DNA of 64,000 nt from JACKAL01 sp964400355 (GTDB lineage Bacteria; Bdellovibrionota; Bdellovibrionia; Bdellovibrionales; JAGQZY01), in contig CAYNTO010000001.1 in the NCBI GenBank assembly GCA_964400355.1, forward strand, positions 310,001 through 374,000. Direction: 5' to 3'. Both the position numbers and the translations under genes were made by a program. Under the pieces are notes generated by a model. The model was not told the origin of the DNA. It ran no database searches and worked only from the letters and a program-made list of their open reading frames with translations. How positions within the stretch are numbered: the first letter of the stretch is position 1; the number at the start of each line of letters is the position of its first letter. Below, one piece after another: positions 42,884 to 52,618 of this stretch.

Positions 42884-44527
42884 GTGAAGGGTATGTTTTC
42901 CGTTCTGTTTTCACAATTAAGGGACTTCTTTAAGAGTCTAACGCCAGTGAAGCGTATGTCGGTAATTGCCAGTGTGGCCGTTGCTGTTGCTGCTTTGGTG
43001 ACGATTGGCTTGATGTCGGTACGCCAGGATTATGTGCCACTAATTAAAGATATCGATCCTGCGCAAACGTCGTCGGTTATTAACGTTCTAGAGACTAAAA
43101 AGATTCCGTATCACATTGTTGATAGCGGAAGAACAATTCTGGTGCCACATTCCTTCTTACCATCGTCGCAAATGATTATTATGTCGGAAGTTGGATCAGA
43201 AAAGTTGTCGCAAGGCTTGGAACTTTTCGACAAACAAAGCTTTGGCACGACAACCTACGAACAACGCATAAAATACCAGCGCGCTATTCAGGGCGAACTG
43301 ATGCGTTCGATCAGCACGATTGAGTCGGTGAGCCGCGCTAAAGTTATGCTCGCAATTCCCGAGAAAAAAGTTTTCGCTGAGGAAGCGGTTGCCCCAACAG
43401 CATCGGTGGTGGTGGAGCTGCACCCAGGTAAAACCCTCAGCGAAGATCAAGTTCGTGGTATAACGTATCTGGTGGCCAATTCCGTGGAAAATATGAAAGC
43501 CGAAAACGTTTCTGTAGTAGACTCGCGCGGTCGAATTTTGTCTAAAAAGAATGATGAATCTTTAGGAAACTCTGCGGAGTTGATGGATTCACGTCGTCGC
43601 ATCGAAAACTACTTCCAAGAACGCATCGAAGGAATTCTCGCAAAAGTTGTTGGCGAAGGAAAAGTGATGGCGCGTGTGAGCGTTGATCTCAACAATCGCC
43701 AGATTTCAAAAACGGAAGAAACGATCGATCCTGATAAGACAGCCATACGTAGCTCTCAAACAAATCAAGAGTCTGTTGAAGGTGCTCGTTCTAATCCCAC
43801 AGGAGTGGCCGGAGCGAGAGCAAATCTGCCTGGCGCATCTGAGAATGGCAATGTGACATTCAATCAAGATGTAAAAAAAGAAGCTAATAATGTCGTATAC
43901 GAAGTTCCGAAAACGATCACCAATATTGTAGAGTCGGCAGGCAGCATCAATCGTCTGAGCATTGCGGTTGTTGTAGATGGGGTTGTTAAGGCAGTTACGG
44001 CCAATGGTAAAGAGACTTCTGAGTGGCAGCCGCGTCCGCCAGAGGAAGTCGCTCGAATCGAATCCATTGTTAAGAATGCGATTGGATTCAGCGAAGCTCG
44101 GGGAGACACTGTAAAAATCGAATCATTCCAGTTTGCTAAAGAAGACTTTACGGCTGTGGAAGAGATATCATCTGAACTCTATCGACAAAAAATGATTCGC
44201 TTTGCTTTAAGTTGGGTCATTGCTATTATCGGTCTGCTCCTCGTCTATCTCTTTGTGGTGCGTCCATTCACAGCGTGGCTCACAGACAGCTTTCAGGAGT
44301 CTATCGACGACATGCTTCCGAAAACAATTGAGGAACTGGAAGAGCTACAATCTGTTGATTCACGTCTTCCGGGCATGAGCACAGTTGTGCCCGTCCTTGA
44401 TGCGCCTATTGATCCTGAAAAAGCTGAAAGTGAAATTCTTAAAGAACGTATTTTGGCAATGGTTCAAGAGGATGAGGAAAAAGCCTCAGGTGCATTTAGT
44501 TTATGGCTTGTGAGACGTGATATTTAA
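42884..44527 (+). CDS. fliF: Flagellar MS-ring protein FliF
   Basis: A 547-residue MS-ring subunit. A GTG start at 42884 follows AAGGAG. The N-terminal membrane span is about 25-45. RBM-type domains follow (QTSSVINVLETKKIPY, YQRAIQGELMRSISTI, and VEGARSNPTGVAGARANLPG in the linker). A second span is at about 440-465 (ALSWVIAIIGLLLVYLF). The C-terminal tail (about 466-547) should bind FliG. Length matches the family (about 530-560). fliG follows after 17 bases. Confidence 0.96.
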   Translation: MKGMFSVLFSQLRDFFKSLTPVKRMSVIASVAVAVAALVTIGLMSVRQDYVPLIKDIDPAQTSSVINVLETKKIPYHIVDSGRTILVPHSFLPSSQMIIMSEVGSEKLSQGLELFDKQSFGTTTYEQRIKYQRAIQGELMRSISTIESVSRAKVMLAIPEKKVFAEEAVAPTASVVVELHPGKTLSEDQVRGITYLVANSVENMKAENVSVVDSRGRILSKKNDESLGNSAELMDSRRRIENYFQERIEGILAKVVGEGKVMARVSVDLNNRQISKTEETIDPDKTAIRSSQTNQESVEGARSNPTGVAGARANLPGASENGNVTFNQDVKKEANNVVYEVPKTITNIVESAGSINRLSIAVVVDGVVKAVTANGKETSEWQPRPPEEVARIESIVKNAIGFSEARGDTVKIESFQFAKEDFTAVEEISSELYRQKMIRFALSWVIAIIGLLLVYLFVVRPFTAWLTDSFQESIDDMLPKTIEELEELQSVDSRLPGMSTVVPVLDAPIDPEKAESEILKERILAMVQEDEEKASGAFSLWLVRRDI

Positions 44528-44544
44528 CCCGAAGTAGGAATAAG

Positions 44545-45585
44545 ATGAGCGCAAAACTTAGAAAAACGGAAAATATAGATTATCGCTCTCTCAAAGGTTT
44601 TGAGAAGGCGGCTATTCTTGTTAACTATCTCGGCAAAGAAGCCGCAAAAGTGTTTTTCAAAAATATGGACGAGACCGATCTTAAAAAATTGATTTCGACA
44701 ATGAATCGTCTGCGTATCGTACCTATCGAGGTTACTAAGAAGGTTTTAGAAGAGTTCTATGAACTAGTTAGCGAATCTGAGGACTACATCTTTTCGGATA
44801 AGATCGGTTCAAAGGAAACTATCATTGAGGCACTTGGTGAAGACAAAGCGCGTGGCATCGTCGGTCAAATGGACTCTGCCAATCGCCAAAGTCGCACGTT
44901 GGAGAGTTTAGAACTTGTCGATACGAAAGCTCTAGTGAACTTTCTTATAAATGAACATCCGCAGACAATCGCCGTGATTCTTGCACATTTAGAACTCGAA
45001 AAGCGTGGAGACGTTTTAAAACGTCTTCCGGAATCTCTTCAGGGTGAAGTGGTTTTACGTTTGGCCAACTTAGAACACGTATCGCCGGAGCTCATCGCCG
45101 AAGTCGACAAGGTGCTCAAACAAGAATTGTCGAATGTGGGGACCGTGGATAATGCACAACTGGGCGGTATTCAGGTTGTGGCCGAGATGATCAACATGCT
45201 CGATAAGAACACCGAGCAAGCTATTCTTGGTGTTATTGAAGATCGCGATAAAGAAATGGCCGATGAAATTCGCAAGCTGATGTTTGTTTTCGAAGACGTG
45301 GTCAAGATCGACGACCGTGGTATTCAACAGCTTCTCAAGGAAGTTCCAAACGACCGTTTATTGCTTGCACTTAAGACAGCGAATGAAGAGATCAGAAATA
45401 AGGTTTTCAACAATATTTCTAAGCGTGCAGCTGAAATGTTGACGGAAGACTTGCAATCGCTCGGACCAGTTAAAGTGGCGGACGTTGAATCGGCTCAATT
45501 AGAGATCGTCAACATTGCACGACGACTTGAGGCCGAAGGTAAGATCGCAATTGCGAGAGGTGGATCAGAGGATGTCTTCGTTTAG
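44545..45585 (+). CDS. fliG: Flagellar motor switch protein FliG
   Basis: A 346-residue rotor protein. N-terminal FliF-binding part (GFEKAAILVNYLGKEAAKV), middle EHPQTIAVILAHL and LANLEHVSPELI, and the C-terminal torque helix region VFEDVVKIDDRGIQQLLKEV, with the charged residues that face the stator. The EHPQT/A motif and length are typical. A ribosome binding site GTAGGA is present before the ATG. The last 14 bases overlap fliH. It forms the C-ring with FliM/FliN, which are not in this window. Confidence 0.97.
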   Translation: MSAKLRKTENIDYRSLKGFEKAAILVNYLGKEAAKVFFKNMDETDLKKLISTMNRLRIVPIEVTKKVLEEFYELVSESEDYIFSDKIGSKETIIEALGEDKARGIVGQMDSANRQSRTLESLELVDTKALVNFLINEHPQTIAVILAHLELEKRGDVLKRLPESLQGEVVLRLANLEHVSPELIAEVDKVLKQELSNVGTVDNAQLGGIQVVAEMINMLDKNTEQAILGVIEDRDKEMADEIRKLMFVFEDVVKIDDRGIQQLLKEVPNDRLLLALKTANEEIRNKVFNNISKRAAEMLTEDLQSLGPVKVADVESAQLEIVNIARRLEAEGKIAIARGGSEDVFV

Positions 45586-46306
45586 TAAATTTACCGCCGA
45601 GGCCTACTCCCCGGTGGATCTTACAGCAGAAAAGCAGCAGAAAGCCGCTGAGACCGATTTTAAAAAAAGCGGTCACTTTGTGGATACTGTGGATTTTAAA
45701 ATCGACGGCCAAGTCGCGCAGCAAATGGGTTTATCAGATGCCCGTAGTCGCGAAAAAAAACGCGTTTTTGATGCAGAAGTTCTTAAATATGTGCAGTCGA
45801 TAAAAGACGATGCATACAATGAAGCCTATAAATTGGGGCGCGAACAAGGCATTCAAAAGGCCAAAGAAGAAGCCCTCACAATGGCTACAGAGGATATCAA
45901 AAATAGTATACATTCCCTGGTTAAGGTCTCTACTGGTATCGATAATTACAGAAAAAAAATGTATGACGAAAACGAAGAAGAGATCGTCCGCTTTTGCTAC
46001 TTTCTCGCCGAGAAGATTTTAATAAAAGAAGTGCACCAAAATAAAGAATATGTCGCAGAGATAATTAAAAAAATGATCACTGCCGACGAAGCTTGCAGTG
46101 TGCGTTTGAGCCCTGATGACTTAAAGTTTATCGAAACTCACAAGGAGTTGCTGAGCAACGACCTCAACCTGGAAACTATTAAATTTGAGCTCGATGAATC
46201 GCTCTCTGCCGGAGACGTTATTGTTGAAACACAAAACGGCACACTTGATGGCAAGTTATCAACTCGTCTCGAAAAACTGCGTCGCACGATTGAGCAGATG
46301 GATTAG
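45572..46306 (+). CDS. fliH: Flagellar assembly protein FliH
   Basis: The ATG at 45572 follows GAGAGGTGG; the longer frame to 45515 lies deep in fliG. The 244-residue protein has a charged N-terminus, a repeated-GxxxG-like region (YNEAYKLGREQGIQKAKEEA, about 80-100), a coiled central part and a C-terminal domain resembling the vacuolar ATPase E subunit (ENEEEIVRFCYFLAEKIL, VRLSPDDLKFI). It should regulate FliI as peripheral stalk. It overlaps fliG by 14 bases and is separated from fliI by 2 bases. Confidence 0.88.
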   Translation: MSSFSKFTAEAYSPVDLTAEKQQKAAETDFKKSGHFVDTVDFKIDGQVAQQMGLSDARSREKKRVFDAEVLKYVQSIKDDAYNEAYKLGREQGIQKAKEEALTMATEDIKNSIHSLVKVSTGIDNYRKKMYDENEEEIVRFCYFLAEKILIKEVHQNKEYVAEIIKKMITADEACSVRLSPDDLKFIETHKELLSNDLNLETIKFELDESLSAGDVIVETQNGTLDGKLSTRLEKLRRTIEQMD

Positions 46307-46308
46307 TT

Positions 46309-47640
46309 GTGACAATTAATTTTGGTCCCTACAAATCTCGTGTTGATGAAACTGAAACCTTTCGGAAGCTAGGTAAAGTCACAGACATAGCTGGAACATT
46401 GATTACTGGCTATTTGCCAGACGCCACGGTTGGATCCGTTTGTGCGATAAGCACCCTCGATGGTCATCGTCTATGCGAAGCTGAGGTCATTGGCCTTCGC
46501 GATGGCAAGGTGTTGATGATGCCTTACGGTGGCATCCAAGGCATTGGTGCCGGGCAGTCTGTTGAGCTTCTTGGAAAGTCGGATTTCGCGTTCGTCGGTC
46601 CAGAACTTGTTGGCCGTGTGGTTGATGGACGCGGACGCGCCATAGATGACAAAGGTGAAATTCGCTGTAAAAACCGCGTATCCTTAACTCCCCAAGTTGT
46701 TAGCCCGCTTTCGCGGGAAAAAATCTCCGAGCCGTTTGATCTCGGAGTGAAAGCTATCAATGGCTTTACAACTATCGGGCGTGGTCAGCGCGTTGGAATT
46801 ATGGCCGGTTCAGGAGTTGGCAAATCTGTGCTTATGGGCATGATGGCACGATATGCAGAGGCTGACATCAACGTCATCGCTTTAATTGGCGAGCGTGGGC
46901 GTGAGGTTAAAGAATTTATCGAAGACACTCTCGGCGAAGAGGGATTGAAAAAATCTATAGTGGTTTGTGTGACAAGTGACCAAAGTCCTTTGTTGCGCAT
47001 GCGTGGCGCACAGTTGGCGACCTCCATTGCCGAGTACTTCTCGCACCAGGGATCTCAAGTATTATTCATAATGGATTCTGTGACCCGATTTGCTATGGCT
47101 CATCGTGAAGTGTCCTTACAAGCTGGAGAGCCACCCGCATCCAAAGGTTACACGTCGGGCCTTTACCCGGCCCTTGCTAAACTTTTAGAACGAGCTGGTA
47201 AATTCGATTCTGGAGGCAGTATCACCGGCCTCTACACAGTTCTGGTTGAAGGTGATGACATGGATGAACCCGTTGCCGATACCGTGCGATCAATCGTTGA
47301 CGGACACATCGTATTGAATCGCCGGATTGCCAATCAGGGAATTTACCCTGCCGTTGATATTTTGCAGAGCTTGAGTCGTCTCATGGAAAAAGTCGCAAGC
47401 CCCGAACACAAGGCGGCCGCCAAGTTCGTGCGCGCTAAACTGAGCCTGTATCGGGAATCGGAAGACTTAATCAATGTTGGGGCCTACAAAAAAGGCTCTA
47501 ATCCAGAAATTGATGCATCAATTTCTGTATATCAGGAACTGGTTCGCTACATGAATCAAGGTCTGGAAGAGTCCGTCAATCTCGGCGCCTGTGTTGCTCA
47601 ACTTCAGGCCATAGCTATTAAAAATAGCGGTAGTCGTTAA
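46309..47640 (+). CDS. fliI: Flagellar export ATPase FliI
   Basis: A 443-residue F1-like ATPase of the type III export apparatus. Walker A GSGVGKS is at 167-173, with GERGREVKEF and a Walker B strand VLFIMDSVTRFA (about 244-255), then the EPPASKGYTSGLYPALAKLLERAG signature region of FliI/SctN. A GTG start at 46309 is used, two bases after fliH. The last base of its TAA overlaps the A of the fliJ ATG. It energises substrate unfolding at the export gate in the cytoplasm. Confidence 0.97.
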   Translation: MTINFGPYKSRVDETETFRKLGKVTDIAGTLITGYLPDATVGSVCAISTLDGHRLCEAEVIGLRDGKVLMMPYGGIQGIGAGQSVELLGKSDFAFVGPELVGRVVDGRGRAIDDKGEIRCKNRVSLTPQVVSPLSREKISEPFDLGVKAINGFTTIGRGQRVGIMAGSGVGKSVLMGMMARYAEADINVIALIGERGREVKEFIEDTLGEEGLKKSIVVCVTSDQSPLLRMRGAQLATSIAEYFSHQGSQVLFIMDSVTRFAMAHREVSLQAGEPPASKGYTSGLYPALAKLLERAGKFDSGGSITGLYTVLVEGDDMDEPVADTVRSIVDGHIVLNRRIANQGIYPAVDILQSLSRLMEKVASPEHKAAAKFVRAKLSLYRESEDLINVGAYKKGSNPEIDASISVYQELVRYMNQGLEESVNLGACVAQLQAIAIKNSGSR

Positions 47641-48110
47641 TGGCACGATTTAAATTTCGTCTAGATTCTTTTTTAAGTCTCAAAGTGCATGAGGAAAGAT
47701 CTGCCTGGAATGAGGTCTTAAAACAACAAGGCCGGGTTTCCGAGATCGAAGATTACATACATACTATAAATGAGGCGATGAGTGCCGCTAGAGCGGATCT
47801 CAGCGTTTCGGGGGGCAATGGAGATTACAGCGCTGGGAAAGCAGTATTGGTGGAGGAATCCCTATCGGCTTTAACGGTAAAACTGAAATTTCTCTTTAGT
47901 GAAAAAGCAAAAGAAGAAAAGACTCTGGAAGTATTAAAGCAAAAATATTTCGAAAAAAAGAAAGACGCTAAAATCATTGAAAACCTCAAGGACCGCAAAA
48001 AATCCGAATTCGTAAAAGAACGAAACAAGGACGAAGACAAGAAGAACGAGGAAATTGCGCGCACAATGGCGCAGAGCAAAGAGCTGAGAAGGAAATTGAG
48101 CAATGAATAA
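47640..48110 (+). CDS. fliJ: Flagellar protein FliJ
   Basis: A 156-residue, almost wholly alpha-helical and highly charged protein. It starts MARFKFRLDSFLSLK, the usual FliJ opening (FRLxxLLxLK), and continues as a long coiled coil rich in Lys/Glu. In the family it links FliI to the export gate. The ATG overlaps the fliI stop. Its own last eight bases overlap the MotE-like gene, so both are coupled. The assignment rests on position, length and the opening motif. Confidence 0.85.
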   Translation: MARFKFRLDSFLSLKVHEERSAWNEVLKQQGRVSEIEDYIHTINEAMSAARADLSVSGGNGDYSAGKAVLVEESLSALTVKLKFLFSEKAKEEKTLEVLKQKYFEKKKDAKIIENLKDRKKSEFVKERNKDEDKKNEEIARTMAQSKELRRKLSNE

Positions 48111-48825
48111 TTACAAAGACCATTTTAAAAAAATGAAGTCTAACTCGCATCCCGTTCGTATGAAACCTAAACAACGCACGCGCAGACCCAATAGCAGAAA
48201 GAGCCTGTCCTCATTAAAGGCAGCCAGTGTGATGCTTTTGGCGCTGAGCGCATCATTTTATGGATTCCTCTATCCGGAGAGTATCATCGAAATTGCTGAC
48301 CGAGTTACGGTATTCAGCTCTGGCCATGCATCTGAATCGGCAACTCCTGCCGCGACCAAAGAGCATGAAAAGGAAGATGTTGCCGCAAAAGAAGAAACCA
48401 AAAAACTACCGAAGAAGGTTAGCAAGGGTGGCGAGGTTTCAGACAACACCAAGTATATCCAGCATTTAGAAGAGCGCAAAGCCGCACTCGATGAAAAAGA
48501 AAAGCAATTAAAAGAACTGGAAGAAAAATTGCAATTAGAGAAGGTAGCACTTGGGAAAAAGGTCGAGGAGCTAGAAGCCAAGCGTAGAGATATCGCGTCG
48601 AAGCTGGAATCGCGAGTGCAAGAAGACGAAGAGAGTTTAAAAAAATTAGTAGATATGTACACGAATATGAAACCGCAAAATGCAGCACAGGTAATGGTTT
48701 CACTGGATGACGAGTTGGCGATAAATGTTCTCAAAAGAATGAAGAAGCAAACTGCGGGGAACATTCTAAATTTTATGCCTCCACAAAAGGCAAAGTCGCT
48801 TTCTGAAAAGTACACGGGTTATTAA
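48103..48825 (+). CDS. MotE/MgtE_N-like coiled-coil membrane protein
   Basis: A 240-residue protein with a basic N-terminal part, one membrane span (about residues 38-60), a charged linker, a coiled coil (about 118-175) and a C-terminal MgtE_N-like domain: MYTNMKPQNAAQVMVSLDDELAINVLKRM then AGNILNFMPPQKAKSLSEKY. The same plan is found in MotE/FlbB proteins of flagellar operons, where the periplasmic coil helps stator or motor assembly. It overlaps fliJ by eight bases and precedes fliK. Role by analogy only. Confidence 0.8.
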   Translation: MNNYKDHFKKMKSNSHPVRMKPKQRTRRPNSRKSLSSLKAASVMLLALSASFYGFLYPESIIEIADRVTVFSSGHASESATPAATKEHEKEDVAAKEETKKLPKKVSKGGEVSDNTKYIQHLEERKAALDEKEKQLKELEEKLQLEKVALGKKVEELEAKRRDIASKLESRVQEDEESLKKLVDMYTNMKPQNAAQVMVSLDDELAINVLKRMKKQTAGNILNFMPPQKAKSLSEKYTGY

Positions 48826-48846
48826 AAGACGCTAAGGGGTAGTTGA

Positions 48847-50169
48847 GTGAGTCAGATAACATCCGCAAACACATTGGATCTTAAATCGGTCAAACCGAAC
48901 ACTTCTTCTAAAAAGAAGTTAAGGGATGATGGATTTCGCAAAGAACTCGATGAAAAGAAAAAATCATCGGATCGCGATCAATTGTCTGCGGCTCATCATA
49001 ACAGCATCGAAAAGCGCGATGTGGAGCGCAAGAGCGCCGACGATTCAAAAAAGGCGCTCCGCTCTAAAGCTAATGAGACCAAAGCTAAAAATATAAATGA
49101 AAAAGCGCCTGCAGGTTCCCGCTCGGCAACTATCGCCGATCGCCATGATAAAACTACACAAGACGCTGGTGTGGATTCAGCAATAACCGACGAGTCTGCT
49201 CCGGCAATTCCAGCCGCGGTTAGTGATGCTCAGGGTAACGTGGCACAGTCTACGGAACAGACGCAAAAGAGTTCCGCAGCGGCAGCTACTGTTACAGCAG
49301 ACTTCGCGGCTCAATTGGAATCCATGGTTCCCATGCTCGAAGCACAGGCCAATGGGAAAGCCGGATTATCGCTGGAAGGTATGACACTTGTTGCGCCTGA
49401 AGCAGTGCAAATGCCAGGTTTAGGCGCTGCAGTCACCGACGCGCCAGCTACCACACTCACTCAAGAAGTGAGTGCGACGATGGGAGCCATTGCTGGCTTA
49501 GAGGGAAAGTCTCTCGAATCTGAATCGAAAGGCTCTGAAAGCTCATTGGGTGATTTAAAATCAGACAACTTGCAAGATGCTCTCAATTCTGCAGCGCAAA
49601 CACATGGAAAAAAAGACGCGCAATTCGAAAGCATTTTAAAATCGGCAACCGCCAACACGGTCGTGGGTGCGGATAGCACTCGTGAGGCAAATGTGGAAAA
49701 CCTTGTGCAGAGTGCTCGTACACTTTTACGCAACGGTGGTGGCGAGATGCAAATTATCCTAAACCCGGAAGGGTTGGGCGCGGTGGATCTTAAAGTGGCC
49801 GTAAGTGGCGGCGACGTGAATATTGAGATATTGGCACAAGATCAAAATGTCAAAAAGATGTTTGAAGATGGCATGCAGGATATTCGCGGTGCACTTGAGC
49901 TACAAAATTTAAAGATCGACACTTTTAAAGTGGATGTAGGTCAACGTTCCGAATCGAACCATTTTGCCGACCAACAAACACAACAAGAAAATGCAAATCG
50001 TGAATTCGCCCGGGATTTTATGAATCAGTTTCGTGGGGAACGCCAAGGCATGCGTCAGCATGCAATGGGGTACGATATGGAACGCTCACCGAACTTTTCT
50101 AAGAGTCCAGAAGGCTTAAGTCCCGCGCAAAACGTGGCCGCCAATGGACGCTTGAATATAGTGGCTTAA
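48847..50169 (+). CDS. fliK: Flagellar hook-length control protein FliK
   Basis: A 440-residue secreted ruler. A GTG start at 48847 (MSQITSANT) follows AAGGGG. The N-terminal 270 residues are low complexity (Lys/Ser/Ala/Asp), as in other FliK rulers. The conserved Flg_hook domain is at about 285-370 (EMQIILNPEGLGAVDLKVAV then IRGALELQNLKIDTFKVDV). It sets hook length and switches export specificity with FlhB (not in the window). It is followed after ten bases by flgD. Confidence 0.9.
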   Translation: MSQITSANTLDLKSVKPNTSSKKKLRDDGFRKELDEKKKSSDRDQLSAAHHNSIEKRDVERKSADDSKKALRSKANETKAKNINEKAPAGSRSATIADRHDKTTQDAGVDSAITDESAPAIPAAVSDAQGNVAQSTEQTQKSSAAAATVTADFAAQLESMVPMLEAQANGKAGLSLEGMTLVAPEAVQMPGLGAAVTDAPATTLTQEVSATMGAIAGLEGKSLESESKGSESSLGDLKSDNLQDALNSAAQTHGKKDAQFESILKSATANTVVGADSTREANVENLVQSARTLLRNGGGEMQIILNPEGLGAVDLKVAVSGGDVNIEILAQDQNVKKMFEDGMQDIRGALELQNLKIDTFKVDVGQRSESNHFADQQTQQENANREFARDFMNQFRGERQGMRQHAMGYDMERSPNFSKSPEGLSPAQNVAANGRLNIVA

Positions 50170-50179
50170 GGAGTATGAG

Positions 50180-51130
50180 ATGAAAGTAAATTCACCAGCA
50201 GCACCATCAGTAGCAAGTGTGGCCTCTAAGCAGGAGTTGCCAAAAATGTCTTCTGGCGGTCAAAAAGAGAATATAGGTGACGTTGCTAATCGAATTGCCA
50301 ACTCTGGAAATCCTTCTGGCCGTCGCGTAGCGGGCAAAGGCAATGGCGCTCTCGACAAAGATGCATTTTTTAAGTTGATGCTTGCCCAGGTTAAAAACCA
50401 AGATCCAATGGATCCGTTAAAAAACCATGAGATGGCGGCACAACTAGCGCAGTTCTCCTCGCTGGAACAAATGTCCAATATGAATGAAACTCTCAAGGTC
50501 ATGCAAAAAGGCCAGGGAGACGGTGCACAATTTCAAGCATTGGAACTTATCGGTAAAATGGTAAAAGGCGACAGCAGTAAACTTTCGCGCAGCCAGGGTG
50601 ATACCAACCATGATGTATCATTTAATTTAAAAGATGCCGCCAACGCTGTAAAAGTATCTATCGCCAATACACAAGGTGAAGTGATTAAATCTTTTGATCT
50701 CCAGAACGTTGCCGCGGGTGCAGGGAAAGTTCAATGGGATGGAAAAGCGGCAGACGGTTCCATTGCGCCTCCAGGTAGCTATCGCGTTTCAGTGGAAGCC
50801 AAAGATACCGCAGGTCAGAGAGTTGCGACGGAGACAGAATTTTCTGGTAAAGTTTCTGGAGTTCAATTTACCGAAGCCGGCCCTATCGTATCTATCGGGA
50901 AGAAAACTGTTCCACTTAAGGATATTAAACAGATTGAAGAAGGAAATTCGCAAAACGCGGCTCAAGCCGAGGCAGCGCAAAGTGCACTTCAAAGAATGGC
51001 GCCGACCGCTCACAAAATGGGTATGGCTCCTAACATGGCAATGGAAAAACTTATTTCCACGCCCGATCAAATAATGCCAAATTTTGACTTAGCAAGTTTA
51101 CAACAAAAATTAAATAGCGTGAAAGAATAA
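50180..51130 (+). CDS. flgD: Flagellar hook-capping scaffold protein FlgD
   Basis: A 316-residue hook cap. The core N-terminal motif is KDAFFKLMLAQVKNQDPMDP and LKNHEMAAQLAQFSSLEQM (about 55-95). A FLN/tudor-like part follows with GKVQWDGKAADGSIAPPGSY (about 185-205). It is about 90 residues longer than E. coli FlgD, with an extended C-terminus rich in Gln/Ala/Met. AGGAG precedes the ATG. flgE follows after 12 bases. Confidence 0.94.
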   Translation: MKVNSPAAPSVASVASKQELPKMSSGGQKENIGDVANRIANSGNPSGRRVAGKGNGALDKDAFFKLMLAQVKNQDPMDPLKNHEMAAQLAQFSSLEQMSNMNETLKVMQKGQGDGAQFQALELIGKMVKGDSSKLSRSQGDTNHDVSFNLKDAANAVKVSIANTQGEVIKSFDLQNVAAGAGKVQWDGKAADGSIAPPGSYRVSVEAKDTAGQRVATETEFSGKVSGVQFTEAGPIVSIGKKTVPLKDIKQIEEGNSQNAAQAEAAQSALQRMAPTAHKMGMAPNMAMEKLISTPDQIMPNFDLASLQQKLNSVKE

Positions 51131-51142
51131 GAGGGGGATGAC

Positions 51143-52432
51143 ATGGGAATTATTAGTTCAATGCATACAGCGATGAGTGGTCTTACGAGTAACGGTCAAG
51201 CGTTAGGCGTAACTGCAGATAACATTGCGAATGCTTCTACAAACGGTTTTAAAACTAGCCGTGCGGAATTTCAGGATATGATGAGCAGAAGCATTCAGGG
51301 TTCAAACGCTGGAATGCAAGTGGGTCGTGGATCCAAAGTTGCTGCGATTACTCCTCTCTTGCAGCAAGGAAACGTGGATAACACGGGCCGTGATACGGAT
51401 CTTGCGATCAACGGAAACGGGTTTTTCGTTGTTGATGGTCCAACAGGCCGCTCTTACACGCGCAATGGTGAATTCCACTTCGATAAAGACGGCTACTTCA
51501 TAACGTCTGATAATTTCAAACTCAAGGGCTTTGAGTTCAACGAGCTGGGTGAGCCCACTCAGAAAATGACAGACATTCAGATTCCTCGCTCACTTGTTCC
51601 AGCACGTGCTTCGAAGGGCGTTCGCTTGGATATGAATTTAGATTCACGCGTTCCAGCCGGTGCTGAGAAGCAAGTTAGCCTTGACGATCCCTACAAATCC
51701 GCGGATTTTACAACCGGAGTAGAAATCCATGATAGCCAAGGTACTAAGCATTTGGTGACACTCGCATTTGTTAAAAAGGCAGAAGGCGTATGGGAATACA
51801 AAGCGTTGGGTAAATCTTCCGAAGTCGCTGGCGCTGATCCTACAAAAGGTTATGCGGAACTTTCTAGTGGTGAATTGACGTTCACTCCAGAGGGAAAGTT
51901 GAATACTGAAAAAGTAAATCAATCTAACTTCTCGTTTGTTGGTGCTATTCCCAATCAGGACGTGAAATTAAACTTTGGTGATGCCATCGCAAATGGTGGT
52001 ACAGGCCTTAAAGGTGTTCGTCAGTTTGGTCACGTGTCCGATCTGATGTCTTGGTCGCAAGACGGTGCGGCAGCAGGTACACTAACGGGCATCTCGTTTA
52101 GCGATGACGGCGTGCTGACAGCGCTTTATAGCAATGGTCAAGCAGAGGATTTGGCGCAGGTCGCCCTTGCCAAGTTTGAGAATCCAGAAGCGTTGATTAA
52201 AACGGGTAATAACAAAATGAAAGAGTGTCGTGAATCTGGTGGAGCCGCAATTGGTTATGCGTCTCACGGCGGCCGCGGCCAAATCTTGGCGGGCGCTCTC
52301 GAGCGTTCAACGGTGGATTTAGCAGGTGAATTTGTGGATATGATTAAAACACAAAGAAACTTCCAAGCCAACGCCAAGACAATCACAACATCGGATGAGA
52401 TGTTGAGCGATGTGATCAATATACGTAGATAA
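51143..52432 (+). CDS. flgE: Flagellar hook protein FlgE
   Basis: A 429-residue hook subunit. It starts MGIISSMHTAMSGLTSNGQA and has NIANASTNGFKTSRAEFQD (about 27-45), then DTDLAINGNGFFVVDG, and a C-terminal GQILAGALERSTVDLAGEFVD with FQANAKTITTSDEMLSDVINI. The length is close to E. coli FlgE (402). GAGGGGG lies before the ATG. It is the last gene of the operon; a terminator follows at 52506. Confidence 0.95.
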   Translation: MGIISSMHTAMSGLTSNGQALGVTADNIANASTNGFKTSRAEFQDMMSRSIQGSNAGMQVGRGSKVAAITPLLQQGNVDNTGRDTDLAINGNGFFVVDGPTGRSYTRNGEFHFDKDGYFITSDNFKLKGFEFNELGEPTQKMTDIQIPRSLVPARASKGVRLDMNLDSRVPAGAEKQVSLDDPYKSADFTTGVEIHDSQGTKHLVTLAFVKKAEGVWEYKALGKSSEVAGADPTKGYAELSSGELTFTPEGKLNTEKVNQSNFSFVGAIPNQDVKLNFGDAIANGGTGLKGVRQFGHVSDLMSWSQDGAAAGTLTGISFSDDGVLTALYSNGQAEDLAQVALAKFENPEALIKTGNNKMKECRESGGAAIGYASHGGRGQILAGALERSTVDLAGEFVDMIKTQRNFQANAKTITTSDEMLSDVINIRR

Positions 52433-52505
52433 TTTTAGCTCGTAGCAGAGGACGGAACCTCGGCTGCGTAATGAAACAGGAAGTAGAGTAAGTAGGGTAG
52501 GGTTT

Positions 52506-52532
52506 AAGGGCAGCGCAAGCTGCCCTTTTTTT
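52506..52532 (+). terminator. Terminator of the flagellar operon
   Basis: Arms aagggcag (52506-52513) and ctgccctt (52520-52527) around cgcaag, followed by a run of seven T's. It closes the operon that starts near 37932. Confidence 0.93.
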
Positions 52533-52552
52533 ATGTTCGCCGTTTGGTGGAT

Positions 52553-52589
52553 ATTAAAAGAAAAAAAGGCATCCGCTATGGATGCCTTT
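52553..52589 (-). terminator. Terminator of the cysteine-rich protein gene
   Basis: Arms aaaggcatcc (52565-52574) and ggatgccttt (52580-52589). On the minus strand a T-rich tail (the A-run 52558-52567) follows. It lies about 30 bases after the stop of the convergent gene. Confidence 0.88.
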
Positions 52590-52618
52590 GGTGTGTTGCT
52601 ATTATTAATGCTTATTGA

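Noticed and set aside
52433..52618. Possible small gene between flgE and the cysteine-rich protein gene
   Set aside because: Space is filled by two terminators back to back; no ORF with a start site is visible.
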